Positions 43,127 through 52,234 of a stretch of DNA of 64,000 bases are shown here, piece by piece. The notes under the pieces are model-generated. The model was not told the origin of the DNA and ran no database searches. It saw only the letters and a program-made list of their open reading frames with translations. Location of the stretch: assembly GCF_000157895.3 (NCBI RefSeq), contig NC_022663.1, forward strand, positions 1,612,001-1,676,000. The letters run 5' to 3'. A program made the translations under genes and the position numbers. This stretch comes from Mycobacterium kansasii ATCC 12478. GTDB lineage: Bacteria > Actinomycetota > Actinomycetes > Mycobacteriales > Mycobacteriaceae. Numbering within the stretch: the stretch's first letter is position 1; every line of letters begins with the position of its first letter.

Positions 43127-43781
43127 CGGGCGCTCTTTCTTCGCGTCGAGGCGGCACGGTCAAGGTAAACGGTTGCAGCCCAACGGCTTCCGCGGGCGGG
43201 CCGGCTTCTGCCAGACGTTGCGCCCGGCGCACTTCCTGGTCGGTGGCCGCCGGCAGCGTCTCGCACACCGCCGCCACGGTGTGCTCATACGGCGACGCGG
43301 CGTCGGCCAACGCGGACCGCAGCACGTCGATCGGGACGCGGTGCTCGGTCAACAACTGGCGTCCCGCCCCGGGTGCGACGGTCGCCGCGAACTCGAGCAC
43401 CACGGGCAGGTGATCCGGCGCCTCGCTGCGCGGCGGCTCCACACCCGCCTCCCGGTAGGCGGTGGCGAAGGCCAGCATTTCCCGCCCGCGGTTGCGGGTA
43501 TCCCCCGCCGTCCAGTACGTCAGGTACATGGTGGCGCGCCTGCGCATGTCGAACGTGGCGACGTAGTCCATGGCGGCGGCCATCGGTTCCGCGGCCCGCA
43601 GCGCGGCGACCGTTCGCCCGAGCAGGTCGGCGACGGTCCCGTCCAGGTGCGCCAGCAGGCCCTCGACGGTGTCCAGGCGCTCGGTCAGCCCGTCGTCGGG
43701 GTAGGCCAGCAGCAGTGACGCCGCCTGCCACACCAGCCGGTCGCGCATCGCGGGTTCGCGGGATCGGGAGCGCAGCTTCAT
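43119..43781 (-). CDS. narJ: Nitrate reductase assembly chaperone
   Basis: A 220-residue TorD/NarJ-family chaperone needed for inserting molybdenum cofactor into NarG. LLLAYPDDGLTERLDTVEGL and DYVATFDMRRRATMYLTYW are characteristic. Its ATG overlaps the narH stop (ATGA). A start at an internal ATG 11 codons later would bring it closer to the usual ~200 residues. Confidence 0.92.
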   Translation of the reverse strand: MKLRSRSREPAMRDRLVWQAASLLLAYPDDGLTERLDTVEGLLAHLDGTVADLLGRTVAALRAAEPMAAAMDYVATFDMRRRATMYLTYWTAGDTRNRGREMLAFATAYREAGVEPPRSEAPDHLPVVLEFAATVAPGAGRQLLTEHRVPIDVLRSALADAASPYEHTVAAVCETLPAATDQEVRRAQRLAEAGPPAEAVGLQPFTLTVPPRREERAPDV

Positions 43782-45367
43782 CGCTGCTGCTTTTCCGGGA
43801 ACATCCCGACCGGTGGTTGGTCGCCGTCCCAGGTCAGCAGGTCTACCTGGGTCGAACGCTGTTGGGCATGGAATGTCTCCACGGAGACGGGCACCGGCCC
43901 GCCGTCTTCGTACATGCCCGGGCCGCCGTCGCCGGTCAGCGAGCAGCCCATCTGCTCCAGCTCGCGCGCCTGCGGGCTGAACGCGGTCGGAATGACGTAG
44001 CGCTCTTCGTATTTCGCGATGGCCAGCAGTCGATACATTTCGTAGATCTGCTCTTCGGTCATCCCGACCGACTCCGGGATGTGGGGTTGGGTCTCCCGGC
44101 CGAGGTTGATGTCGCGCATGTAGGAACGCATCGCCGCCAGCCGGCGCAACACGCCCTCGACCACGGCGGTGTCGCCGGCGGTGAACAGTTCGGCCAGGTA
44201 CTGCATCGGGATGCGCAGCGCCTCCAGCGCGCCGAACAGATTGCCCAGTTCCTCGCCGTCGTGACCGTCACGGCTGACCGCGTCGACCACCGGCGACAGT
44301 GGCGGGATGTACCAGACCATCGGCATCGTGCGGTATTCCGGGTGCAACGGCAGCGCCACCCGGTAGGTATTGATCAGCGCATACACCGGGGAGCGCTGCG
44401 CGGCCTCGATCCACTCCTGCGAGATACCGGCCGCGCGGGCGGCGGCGATCACCTCAGGATCGCATGCGTCGAGCAGGATTCGTCGCTGCGCCTCGTAGAG
44501 GTCGGTGTCGTTTTCCACCGACGCGGCCTGCAGCACCCGGTCGACGTCGTAGAGCACCAGGCCCAGATAGCGCAGCCGGCCCACGCAGGTCTCCGAGCAG
44601 ATGGTCGGCAGGCCGACCTCCATTCGCGGATAGCACAGCGTGCACTTCTCGGCCTTGCCGGTTTTATGGTTGAAATAGACCTTCTTGTAAGGACATCCGG
44701 ACACACACATGCGCCAGCCGCGGCAGCGGTCCTGGTCGACCAGCACGATGCCGTCCTCGCTGCGCTTGTACATCGCACCCGACGGGCACGACGCCACGCA
44801 GGATGGGTTCAGGCAGTGCTCGCAGATCCGCGGCAGATAGAACATGAAGGTCTCTTCGAGCTTCAGCCGGACCTCGTCACTGACCTTCTTCAATATCGGG
44901 TCCTCGGAAAGGATTTCCGGCGATCCGGCCAGATTGTCGTCCCAGTTCGGCCCCCAGGAGACCTTCATCGGTTTGCCGCTGATCAGGCTTTTCGGCGCGG
45001 CCGTCGGGAACGTGTCGCCGGCGGGTGCGGTGGTCAGGTTTTCGTAGTCGTAGGTCCACGGCTCGTAGTACTCGTCGATGGTGGGCAGCTTGGGGTTGGC
45101 GAAGATCCGCAACAGCTTGTGGAAGCGTCCGCCGTCACGCAGCCGCAACCGGCCCTTCTTGTCGCGTACCCAGCCGCCGCCCCAGCGCTCCTGGTCCTCG
45201 TAGGTGCGCGGATAGCCTTGGCCCGGACGGGTTTCGACGTTGTTGAACCACACGTACTCGGTGCCGGCACGGTTGGTCCAGGCCTGCTTGCAGGTCACCG
45301 AACAGGTGTGGCAGCCGATGCACTTGTCGAGGTTCATCACCATCGCCAGCTGCGCCATGACTTTCAT
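43778..45367 (-). CDS. narH: Nitrate reductase beta subunit (iron-sulfur)
   Basis: A 529-residue electron-transfer subunit. Four cysteine groups are visible: CIGCHTCSVTC near the start, CEHCLNPSCVASC, CRGWRMCVSGC where tryptophan replaces a cysteine and marks the 3Fe-4S cluster, and CTLCYPRMEVGLPTIC. Together they hold three 4Fe-4S and one 3Fe-4S cluster. Follows narG by 31 bases. Confidence 0.95.
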   Translation of the reverse strand: MKVMAQLAMVMNLDKCIGCHTCSVTCKQAWTNRAGTEYVWFNNVETRPGQGYPRTYEDQERWGGGWVRDKKGRLRLRDGGRFHKLLRIFANPKLPTIDEYYEPWTYDYENLTTAPAGDTFPTAAPKSLISGKPMKVSWGPNWDDNLAGSPEILSEDPILKKVSDEVRLKLEETFMFYLPRICEHCLNPSCVASCPSGAMYKRSEDGIVLVDQDRCRGWRMCVSGCPYKKVYFNHKTGKAEKCTLCYPRMEVGLPTICSETCVGRLRYLGLVLYDVDRVLQAASVENDTDLYEAQRRILLDACDPEVIAAARAAGISQEWIEAAQRSPVYALINTYRVALPLHPEYRTMPMVWYIPPLSPVVDAVSRDGHDGEELGNLFGALEALRIPMQYLAELFTAGDTAVVEGVLRRLAAMRSYMRDINLGRETQPHIPESVGMTEEQIYEMYRLLAIAKYEERYVIPTAFSPQARELEQMGCSLTGDGGPGMYEDGGPVPVSVETFHAQQRSTQVDLLTWDGDQPPVGMFPEKQQR

Positions 45368-45398
45368 TGTCTCGCTCCGCGAGCGTCGCTGGGGCCTC

Positions 45399-48300
45399 TC
45401 ATTGGTAGCGCACCTCCTGGCTGCGTCGCCGTACCACGGTCACCTCGTCGCGCTGGTTGCCGGTCGGGCCCAGGTAGTTGAACGCGAACGCATGCTGACC
45501 ATAACCACCGGCCAAGTGGCTGGGCTTGATCCGGATCCGGGTAAGGGCATTGTGGTTACCGCCGCGCTTGTTGTTGGTCTCGGTGCGCGGCGTGTCGACC
45601 GTGCGTTCCTGGACGTGGTAGACGAACACCACGCCGTCGGGGATCCGGTGTGACACGATGGCCCGGCACACGTAGATGCCGTTGGCATTGACGGCCTCGA
45701 CCCAATCATTGTCGCGCACTTGGATTTTCGCCGCATCCCCCGGACTCATCCACATGGTGGGGCCACCGCGGGACAACGACAGCATGTACAGGTTGTCCTG
45801 GTAGGTGGAATGGAACGACCACTTCGAGTGCGGCGTCAAATACCGCACGGTGAGGCCGATTCCGTCACCGGATCGGGAGCTTAGCTCGGGATGGCCGAAC
45901 AGTCGCGCCATGTCCAGTGGCGGGCGGAAAACCGGCAGATGTTCGCCGAGTTCCTCGATCCAATCGTGGGCCAGGTAGAAATGCATCCGCCCGGTCAGGG
46001 TGTGGAACGGTTTGAGGTTCTCGATGTTGATGGTGAACGGCGCATAACGCCGCCCGCCGGTTTCGCTGCCCGACCACTCCGGGCTGGTGATCACCGGGAC
46101 CGGACGCGCCTGGGTATCGGCGTAGCTGATGCGGCGGTCTTCGCTGCCCTCGGCCAGATGCGCCAGCCGCTGGCCGGTCCTTTTCTCCAGCTCGCGGAAG
46201 CCCTCGACGGCCAGGCGGCCATTGGTTGTCCCGGACAGCAGCAGCAGTACATCGGCCATCCGCGCCGCGGTGGTGATCGCCGGACGCCCTGCTGCCGCAC
46301 CGGAATTCAGCACGCCGAATCTGGCTGCGAGTTCCTGGACCTCCTGGAACGGGTGCACCGTCACACCCTTGGTGGTCAACCCGAACTTTTCGACGAGCGG
46401 ACCCAGCGTCAGCCACTTGTCGTAGATCGCGGTGTAGTCGCGCTCCACCACGGTGATCTTGCCCATGGTGCGTCCCGGCACCGGCGTCGCGCCGGTATGC
46501 AGCCAGTCGTTTTCCGCACCGCCGGGAAATGTCATCGCATCCGGGGTGTCGTGCTGCAGTGCGGTGAGCACCACGTCGCTGCGGGTGCCTAGATGACCCT
46601 TGGCCATAGCGCTGAAGGCCCGGGCGATCGCAGCGAAAGCGTCGAAATCCGAACGGGTTTCCCAGGGCGGATCGGTCGCGGCACTGAATGCGTGCACATA
46701 TGGGTGCATGTCGGTGCTGGAGATGTCGGCCTTCTCGTACCAGGTGGCTGCCGGCAGCACCACATCGGATACCAGCGTGGTCGAGGTCATCCGGAAGTCG
46801 ATCGACATCATCAGGTCGAGCTTGCCTTCCGGAATATCCCCTTCGCAGGCCACGTCGACGGGCCGTATCCCGTCGCGCGGCGGCGCTGCCTGCACGTTGG
46901 AATCGGTTCCCAGCAGATGGCGCAGGAAATACTCGCCGCCCTTACCCGACGAGCCGATCAGGTTGGCGCGCCAGACCGTCAGTACTCGTGGCCAGTTGAC
47001 GGGGTTGTCCGGATCGGTCACGGCGAGTTTGAGTTTGCGCTGCGCCAATTGCTGGGCCACATATTCACCGGCGTCGCGACCCGCCTCGTGCGCCTCGTCG
47101 GCGAGGTCCAGACTGGATCGGTCGAACTGCGGGTAATACGGGCTCCAGCCCATTGCCACCGCCGAGGCCAGCACGTCCATGGTGTGCTTGTCGGTGAAGC
47201 GGCCCCGGCCCACCGGGCTGGCCAGCTTGTCGGCTCCGTAGCCGTCGTAGCGCCATTGGTCGGCGTGCGCATACCAGTACGAGGCGCCGGGGACCTGACG
47301 CGGCGGGCGTACCCAGTCGGTGGCCATCGACATCGTCTGAAACCCGGTGAGCGGCCGAATCTTTTCCTGACCGACGTAGTGGGCCCAGCCGCCGCCGTTG
47401 CGTCCCATCGAGCCGGTCAGCATCAACAGTGCCAGCACCGCACGGTAGATGGCGTCGCCATGGAACCAGTGACAGATGCCGCCGCCCATGATGATCATCG
47501 AGCGGCCGCCGGATTCCTCTGCGCTGCGGGCGAATTCGCGGGCGACCCGAATGGCCTGGGCGGCCGACACCCCGGTGATCGGCTCCTGCCAGGCCGGGGT
47601 GTTGGGTTGGGTGGGATCGTCGTAGCCGGTGGGCCATTGGCCGGGCAGGCCCGCGCGCGCCACGCCGTAGTGGGCCAGCATCAGGTCGAACACCGTGCAC
47701 ACCAGGTGCTTACCGACCCGGCGCACCGGCACGCCGCGCGCCACCGTCGCGCCTTCGCCGTTGACCGTGTCGAAGCTGGGCAGGTGCACCAGCGCGGTGC
47801 GCCGATCCCCGTTGGTGGCTTCTGCGCCCTGCACGCTGAGCGCCGGCAGCAGATCACCGAGATCGAGATTCCACTTCCCGACGCCGTCCTCGCCGTAGCG
47901 GAATCCCAGCGAGCCGTGCGGCACGACGACGGTACCGGTCGTTTCGTCCAGCACCGCGGGCTTGAGCGCCGCGTTCTCGGAGTTCTTATCGGCCTCACCC
48001 AGATCCGCCGCCGTGAGGTTCTTGCCCGGCACCAGCATCTCGCCCCGTTGTTCCAGCTTGATCAGGAACGGCAGGTCGGTGTAGCGACGCGCGAAGTCGG
48101 CGAAAAACGGAACCTGTTTTCGCACATAGCATTCCGAAAGGATGACGTGACCCATCGCCATCGCCAGCGCCCCGTCGGTGCCGGCCGCACACGGCATCCA
48201 CTCGTCGGCGAACTTGGTGTTGTCGGCGTAGTCGGGGCTGACGGTGACCACCTTGGTGCCGCGGTAGCGGGCCTCGGCCATCCAGTGCGCATCCGGGGTC

Positions 48301-49112
48301 CGGGTGATGGGCACGTTGGAGCCCCACATCATCAGATAGGCCGCGTCCCACCAGTCCCCGGATTCGGGCACATCGGTCTGGTCGCCGAACACCTGCGGGG
48401 AGGCCACCGGCAGGTCGGCGTACCAGTCGTAGAACGAGGTCATGGGGGCGCCGATCAGCTCGAAGAACCGCGAGCCGGCGGCATAGGACACCATCGACAT
48501 CGCCGGGATCGGCGAGAAACCGGCAACCCGGTCCGGGCCGTAGGTCTTGATGGTGTACACGTGAGCCGCGGCAATCAGTTCGGTGGCTTCGGCCCAGCTG
48601 ACCCGGACCAGCCCGCCCTTGCCCCGGGCCTGCTGATAGCGGCGACGGCGCTGCGGATCGGCCTGGATGTCGGCCCACGCCAGCACCGGGTCGCCGAGCC
48701 GGGCCTTGGCCTCGCGGTACATCTCGATCAGCACGCCGCGCGCATACGGGTAGCGAAGCCGGGTCGGGGCATAGCTGTACCAGGAGAACGATGCGCCCCG
48801 GGGACAGCCGCGGGGTTCGTACTCGGGGCGGTCCGGGCCGACCGACGGATAGTCGGTCTGCTGGGTTTCCCAGGTGATGATGCCGTCTTTGACGTAGATC
48901 TTCCACGAGCAGGATCCGGTGCAGTTGACGCCGTGCGTCGAGCGGACCACCTTGTCGTGACTCCACCGGTCACGGTAGAAAACGTCAGCCTCTCGCCCGC
49001 CGCGCCGGGTTACCGTGCGCAGATCAGCAGAGAATTCCCCCGGGGTGAAGAAGCGTCCGCTGCGCTCCAGCAGCTCCTCGAGCGCTCCGCCGACGTGAGG
49101 TGTGATGGTCAA
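45399..49112 (-). CDS. narG: Respiratory nitrate reductase alpha subunit
   Basis: A 1237-residue molybdenum bis-MGD enzyme reducing nitrate to nitrite at the cytoplasmic face. The FS0 cluster motif HGVNCTGSCSW is near residue 50, and YADLPVASPQVFGDQTDVPE contains the region of the Mo-ligating aspartate. It starts with TTG, supported by AAGGAGGG 6 bases upstream. First gene of narGHJI. The ~290 bases before it hold the operon promoter; I see no clear known-regulator box. Confidence 0.95.
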   Translation of the reverse strand: MTITPHVGGALEELLERSGRFFTPGEFSADLRTVTRRGGREADVFYRDRWSHDKVVRSTHGVNCTGSCSWKIYVKDGIITWETQQTDYPSVGPDRPEYEPRGCPRGASFSWYSYAPTRLRYPYARGVLIEMYREAKARLGDPVLAWADIQADPQRRRRYQQARGKGGLVRVSWAEATELIAAAHVYTIKTYGPDRVAGFSPIPAMSMVSYAAGSRFFELIGAPMTSFYDWYADLPVASPQVFGDQTDVPESGDWWDAAYLMMWGSNVPITRTPDAHWMAEARYRGTKVVTVSPDYADNTKFADEWMPCAAGTDGALAMAMGHVILSECYVRKQVPFFADFARRYTDLPFLIKLEQRGEMLVPGKNLTAADLGEADKNSENAALKPAVLDETTGTVVVPHGSLGFRYGEDGVGKWNLDLGDLLPALSVQGAEATNGDRRTALVHLPSFDTVNGEGATVARGVPVRRVGKHLVCTVFDLMLAHYGVARAGLPGQWPTGYDDPTQPNTPAWQEPITGVSAAQAIRVAREFARSAEESGGRSMIIMGGGICHWFHGDAIYRAVLALLMLTGSMGRNGGGWAHYVGQEKIRPLTGFQTMSMATDWVRPPRQVPGASYWYAHADQWRYDGYGADKLASPVGRGRFTDKHTMDVLASAVAMGWSPYYPQFDRSSLDLADEAHEAGRDAGEYVAQQLAQRKLKLAVTDPDNPVNWPRVLTVWRANLIGSSGKGGEYFLRHLLGTDSNVQAAPPRDGIRPVDVACEGDIPEGKLDLMMSIDFRMTSTTLVSDVVLPAATWYEKADISSTDMHPYVHAFSAATDPPWETRSDFDAFAAIARAFSAMAKGHLGTRSDVVLTALQHDTPDAMTFPGGAENDWLHTGATPVPGRTMGKITVVERDYTAIYDKWLTLGPLVEKFGLTTKGVTVHPFQEVQELAARFGVLNSGAAAGRPAITTAARMADVLLLLSGTTNGRLAVEGFRELEKRTGQRLAHLAEGSEDRRISYADTQARPVPVITSPEWSGSETGGRRYAPFTINIENLKPFHTLTGRMHFYLAHDWIEELGEHLPVFRPPLDMARLFGHPELSSRSGDGIGLTVRYLTPHSKWSFHSTYQDNLYMLSLSRGGPTMWMSPGDAAKIQVRDNDWVEAVNANGIYVCRAIVSHRIPDGVVFVYHVQERTVDTPRTETNNKRGGNHNALTRIRIKPSHLAGGYGQHAFAFNYLGPTGNQRDEVTVVRRRSQEVRYQ

Positions 49113-49402
49113 CAGTGACCCTCCTTGTCATGGACGACCAGGCGCGGGGCCGTAGCCAGTCGATCGCGCTCGCGGAACAGGCGAAGCCGGCGCGTGGCCC
49201 ATCATCGTCGGCTCGCGCGGTGTGTTGGCTGAAATTCGCGTCAACATCGGCATAGCAGCCGGCCACTGACGTCCAGCGGACCGCCGCGATCGCTACCGGC
49301 ATGCAAATCCCAGGTTAGTGGTTTGTCACGTCCTTCTTCCAGTGGACGGCGGCGACCTTGAGCAGGCCTGGACGTTAGCTGAAAGGCGGCTGTGGAACCG
49401 GG

Positions 49403-49789
49403 TCAGAGCACCTTGGCGAGATCGGGAAGCCAGCCGCGGTCGGCCGGCACCCAGTTCAGATCGTGCAGTTGCTCCGCCGTCACCCAGCGCAGCGCGCGGT
49501 GGTCACGCGCATCCGGTTTGCCGCCAAGCAGCCGCACCCGGTAGGCCCGCAGTATTACGGTGTCGCCCAACGGAATGTCGTCGCCCAAGCGATCACCCAC
49601 GGCGATGTCGTCGAGCCCGAGCTCCTCGGCCAGTTCCCGCGCCAGTGCGGCGCGCTCGGTTTCGCCGGTGGCCACCTTGCCGCCGGGAAGCTCCCAGCGC
49701 CCGGCCAGCTCCGGCGGCCTAGCCCGTTGCGCCACCAGGACCGTGGAGCCACAGATGATGGCTCCCGCCACGACGATCTGCGTCGGCAT
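49403..49789 (-). CDS. mutT2: Nudix pyrophosphohydrolase MutT2
   Basis: A 128-residue Nudix hydrolase with box GGKVATGETERAALARELAEELGL. MutT2 (Rv1160) hydrolyses oxidised or methylated deoxynucleoside triphosphates such as 5-methyl-dCTP and 8-oxo-dGTP, sanitising the pool. ATG at 49789 chosen by family length; the frame further up has no support. It overlaps the 3' end of the next small gene by 71 bases. Confidence 0.9.
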   Translation of the reverse strand: MPTQIVVAGAIICGSTVLVAQRARPPELAGRWELPGGKVATGETERAALARELAEELGLDDIAVGDRLGDDIPLGDTVILRAYRVRLLGGKPDARDHRALRWVTAEQLHDLNWVPADRGWLPDLAKVL

Positions 49790-50120
49790 GGGCAATGACG
49801 GTATACCGTCGCGGGCCTGCCGCTGGATCCCAGTGTCCCGACGAGAAGCTGCATGGACACCATTGGCCGACTCCACCGTGACCGGAGCAGGTGCCGTTGC
49901 GGTGCTGGCTGTGCGAATGCGAGCCGTCCCGGCAGATTGCGGTGACGTCGTCGTTCGAGCTGTCCGGACGCGGGACGCAGGCACCGCTCGAATTCTGATA
50001 GCTGCCCGGCGGGCACATCCCGGCGGCTGACAGGGTGGACGCGTGCGACGCGTGCGTGACCAGGCCGGCGCCGGCCGTTCCCGCGACAACGGCTATCACG
50101 ACTGCTAACGAGCGAAACAT
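49719..50120 (-). CDS. Small secreted DUF3761-like protein
   Basis: A 133-residue exported protein. A signal peptide of ~30 residues is followed by CPPGSYQNSSGACVPRP and ICRDGSHSHSQHRNGTCSGH, the conserved cysteine/histidine core of DUF3761. In the family the chain normally ends shortly after the GHGGV motif; here the frame continues for 46 residues through low-confidence sequence into mutT2, suggesting that the original stop was lost. Its function is unknown. Confidence 0.65.
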   Translation of the reverse strand: MFRSLAVVIAVVAGTAGAGLVTHASHASTLSAAGMCPPGSYQNSSGACVPRPDSSNDDVTAICRDGSHSHSQHRNGTCSGHGGVGQWCPCSFSSGHWDPAAGPRRYTVIAHADADRRGGSHHLWLHGPGGATG

Positions 50121-50255
50121 GCGGGCCCCCAAACACTTAACGTCCTAGGTGTCCTGTAGCTGGCAGAGCTGGCCCGATGCCGAGACCATGCCGGGTGGCC
50201 AGGCCCGCCGTGGCCGGTTTGGAGAGATTCGATGCGACCGGGGTACCGTCGCGAT

Positions 50256-50540
50256 ATGGCTGTGTTAACGGATGAGCAAGTAGACGCCGCACTACCCGGC
50301 CTCGACGGCTGGGAGCGCGCCGAAGGTGCCCTGCGCCGGTCCGTCAAGTTTCCGGCGTTCCTCGACGGCATCGACGCGGTGCGCCGGGTGGCCGAGCACG
50401 CGGAACGCACGAATCATCATCCCGATATCGATATCCGCTGGCGGACGGTAACTTTCGCGTTGGTCACGCATTCAGAGGGCGGGATCACCCAACGCGATAT
50501 CGACATGGCACGCGATATCGACGGGATCGTCGGGAAGTAG
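50256..50540 (+). CDS. Pterin-4a-carbinolamine dehydratase family
   Basis: A 94-residue protein with the family motif NHHPDIDIRWRTVTFALVTH, where the histidines form the active site. It corresponds to Rv1159A. No phenylalanine hydroxylase is nearby, so it may serve another pterin, possibly molybdopterin metabolism. ATG at 50256 chosen; the 8 codons upstream lack support. Confidence 0.88.
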   Translation: MAVLTDEQVDAALPGLDGWERAEGALRRSVKFPAFLDGIDAVRRVAEHAERTNHHPDIDIRWRTVTFALVTHSEGGITQRDIDMARDIDGIVGK

Positions 50541-50602
50541 CCGGCCCATTCTGGGCCGATCTGCCGTCTGCTGACGCGCCCGGTATGTGAACATGTCTTG
50601 CT

Positions 50603-52234
50603 ATGACCCCGCGCGGATCCGTCCCGATCGGAGCTCGGACACGAGGTACGAGCGGAGCGGGCCGGGCCGGACTGGTGCTGGCGGTGTCGCTGACCCTGGT
50701 ATGTGCGGCCTGCACGCATCCGCCATCGCCGCCGAGCGGCGGGCCTTCGTCGCCTCCCGGGTCGGCGGCTCCGGCAGCAGCGCCGACCACGGTGGCTCAC
50801 GCGCCAGCGCATTATGAGTCGGCGCCCTGCCCGGAAGCGCCGCAACCCGTGCCGGAGCTGCAGGGCGGCCATTGCGCGGCGTTGGTGGTTCCCGAAAATC
50901 GCAGCAAACCCGGCGGGCGCACGCTGCGCCTGGCCGTCGCCATCATTCCGTCGGAAACCCAGCCCGCGGCCGCCGACCCGATTGTCTTCATCACCGGCGG
51001 GCCGGGCGAGGACGCCATCCTGGATCCGCCGATCGCCGAGGGCGTGGGGCTCAACCGCAATCGCGATCTGATCCTGTTGTCGCAGCGCGGCAACCATTCG
51101 TCGGAACCCACACTGGGCTGCCCGGAAATCGACCAGTTCTTCGCCCGCCGGGTGAGCCTGGTGTATGACGCAGCCACCACCGGCGACGAGTATGTGCAGG
51201 CGGTGAAGTCCTGCCACGACCGACTGGCCGGTGGCGCCGACCTGTCGGCCTTCAACTCCACCGAGAGCGCCTACGACCTCATCGATCTGCGCAACGCGCT
51301 GCACGTCAACCAGTGGAACGTGTTCTCCCATTCCTACGGCACCGACCTGGCCTTGATCTACTCGCGGCTGGACGCACCGGCGATCCGGTCGCTGGCCCTC
51401 GACGGGATGACGCCGCCGTCGATAGCGAGCCCGGGGTGGACCTGGAGCAGCGCACGGGAAGCGTTCGACAACATGATGAGCGCCTGCACTGTCCAACCGG
51501 CATGCCAAGCCCACTATCCCAACCTGGCGGACACTTTCGTTCGGCTGGTCAATCAACTCGAGGCGCATCCGGTTACCACCACCGTCAAGGTCGAAGGGGC
51601 CGGTGATACCCAAGTGGTGCTCGACGGCGGCGCCCTGCTGAACTGGATGGTCCCCCTGGGAACGCATTTTCCGGCCGAGGTGCCCGCCGCGATTGACGAA
51701 CTCGCGCATGGTAATCCGGCGCGTATCGCCCAGCGGTGGGCGTCGGCGTGGGTGAACCCCGGCAAGGCCGGGCTGATGGGCTGGGGCCTGACGCTGAGCA
51801 TCTGGTGCAGCGAATGGGTGCCGTTCGAGTCCGCAGACGACCAACTGCGGGCCGCCCGGCAGGCTTTCGCCGCGCTGCCTGATTCGGTGCGCGCCCAAGC
51901 CCCGCAACTGCCGTTCCTGCGTCAGGGCTGCGCGGCGTGGAATGTGCCCAAGGCCGCCGACTGGGTGCGGGGGGTCAGCGACGCCGCAATGCCGGCCCTG
52001 GCGCTGTCCGGCAGTTACGACGGGCAGACCGGCGCGGCATCAGGGCAATATGTCGCCCAGCATCTTCCGCATGCGATCTCGGTGACGGTCCCCGGCGTGG
52101 CACATGGGATTTACGCCGATCGCTGCGGGGCCGCCGTCATCGCATCGTTCTTCGACAACCCACAGCAGCCCGACACCAGCTGTATCAACTCCACTGCCCC
52201 GCCGCCCTACGCCATCACCCCGCCCCCACCGTGA
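50603..52234 (+). CDS. Exported lipoprotein alpha/beta hydrolase (Hip1/tripeptidyl-peptidase-like)
   Basis: A 543-residue lipoprotein: signal peptide ending LVCAAC with cysteine 37 as the lipidated residue, then a Pro/Ala linker, then an alpha/beta hydrolase. Nucleophile motif SHSYGT near residue 245, aspartate in ALSGSYDGQT and histidine in VPGVAHGIYADRC complete the triad. It resembles the Rv2223c/Rv2224c (CaeA/Hip1) group of cell-envelope peptidases or esterases. Its stop overlaps the next start by GTGA. Not present between the pterin dehydratase and pimE in M. tuberculosis, so this pair is an insertion. Confidence 0.8.
   Translation: MTPRGSVPIGARTRGTSGAGRAGLVLAVSLTLVCAACTHPPSPPSGGPSSPPGSAAPAAAPTTVAHAPAHYESAPCPEAPQPVPELQGGHCAALVVPENRSKPGGRTLRLAVAIIPSETQPAAADPIVFITGGPGEDAILDPPIAEGVGLNRNRDLILLSQRGNHSSEPTLGCPEIDQFFARRVSLVYDAATTGDEYVQAVKSCHDRLAGGADLSAFNSTESAYDLIDLRNALHVNQWNVFSHSYGTDLALIYSRLDAPAIRSLALDGMTPPSIASPGWTWSSAREAFDNMMSACTVQPACQAHYPNLADTFVRLVNQLEAHPVTTTVKVEGAGDTQVVLDGGALLNWMVPLGTHFPAEVPAAIDELAHGNPARIAQRWASAWVNPGKAGLMGWGLTLSIWCSEWVPFESADDQLRAARQAFAALPDSVRAQAPQLPFLRQGCAAWNVPKAADWVRGVSDAAMPALALSGSYDGQTGAASGQYVAQHLPHAISVTVPGVAHGIYADRCGAAVIASFFDNPQQPDTSCINSTAPPPYAITPPPP

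Noticed and set aside
46593..49118. An 841-codon plus-strand open frame
   Set aside because: Antisense to narG in a high-GC gene; sequence is Arg/His/Gly rich with no family resemblance, whereas narG has all motifs.
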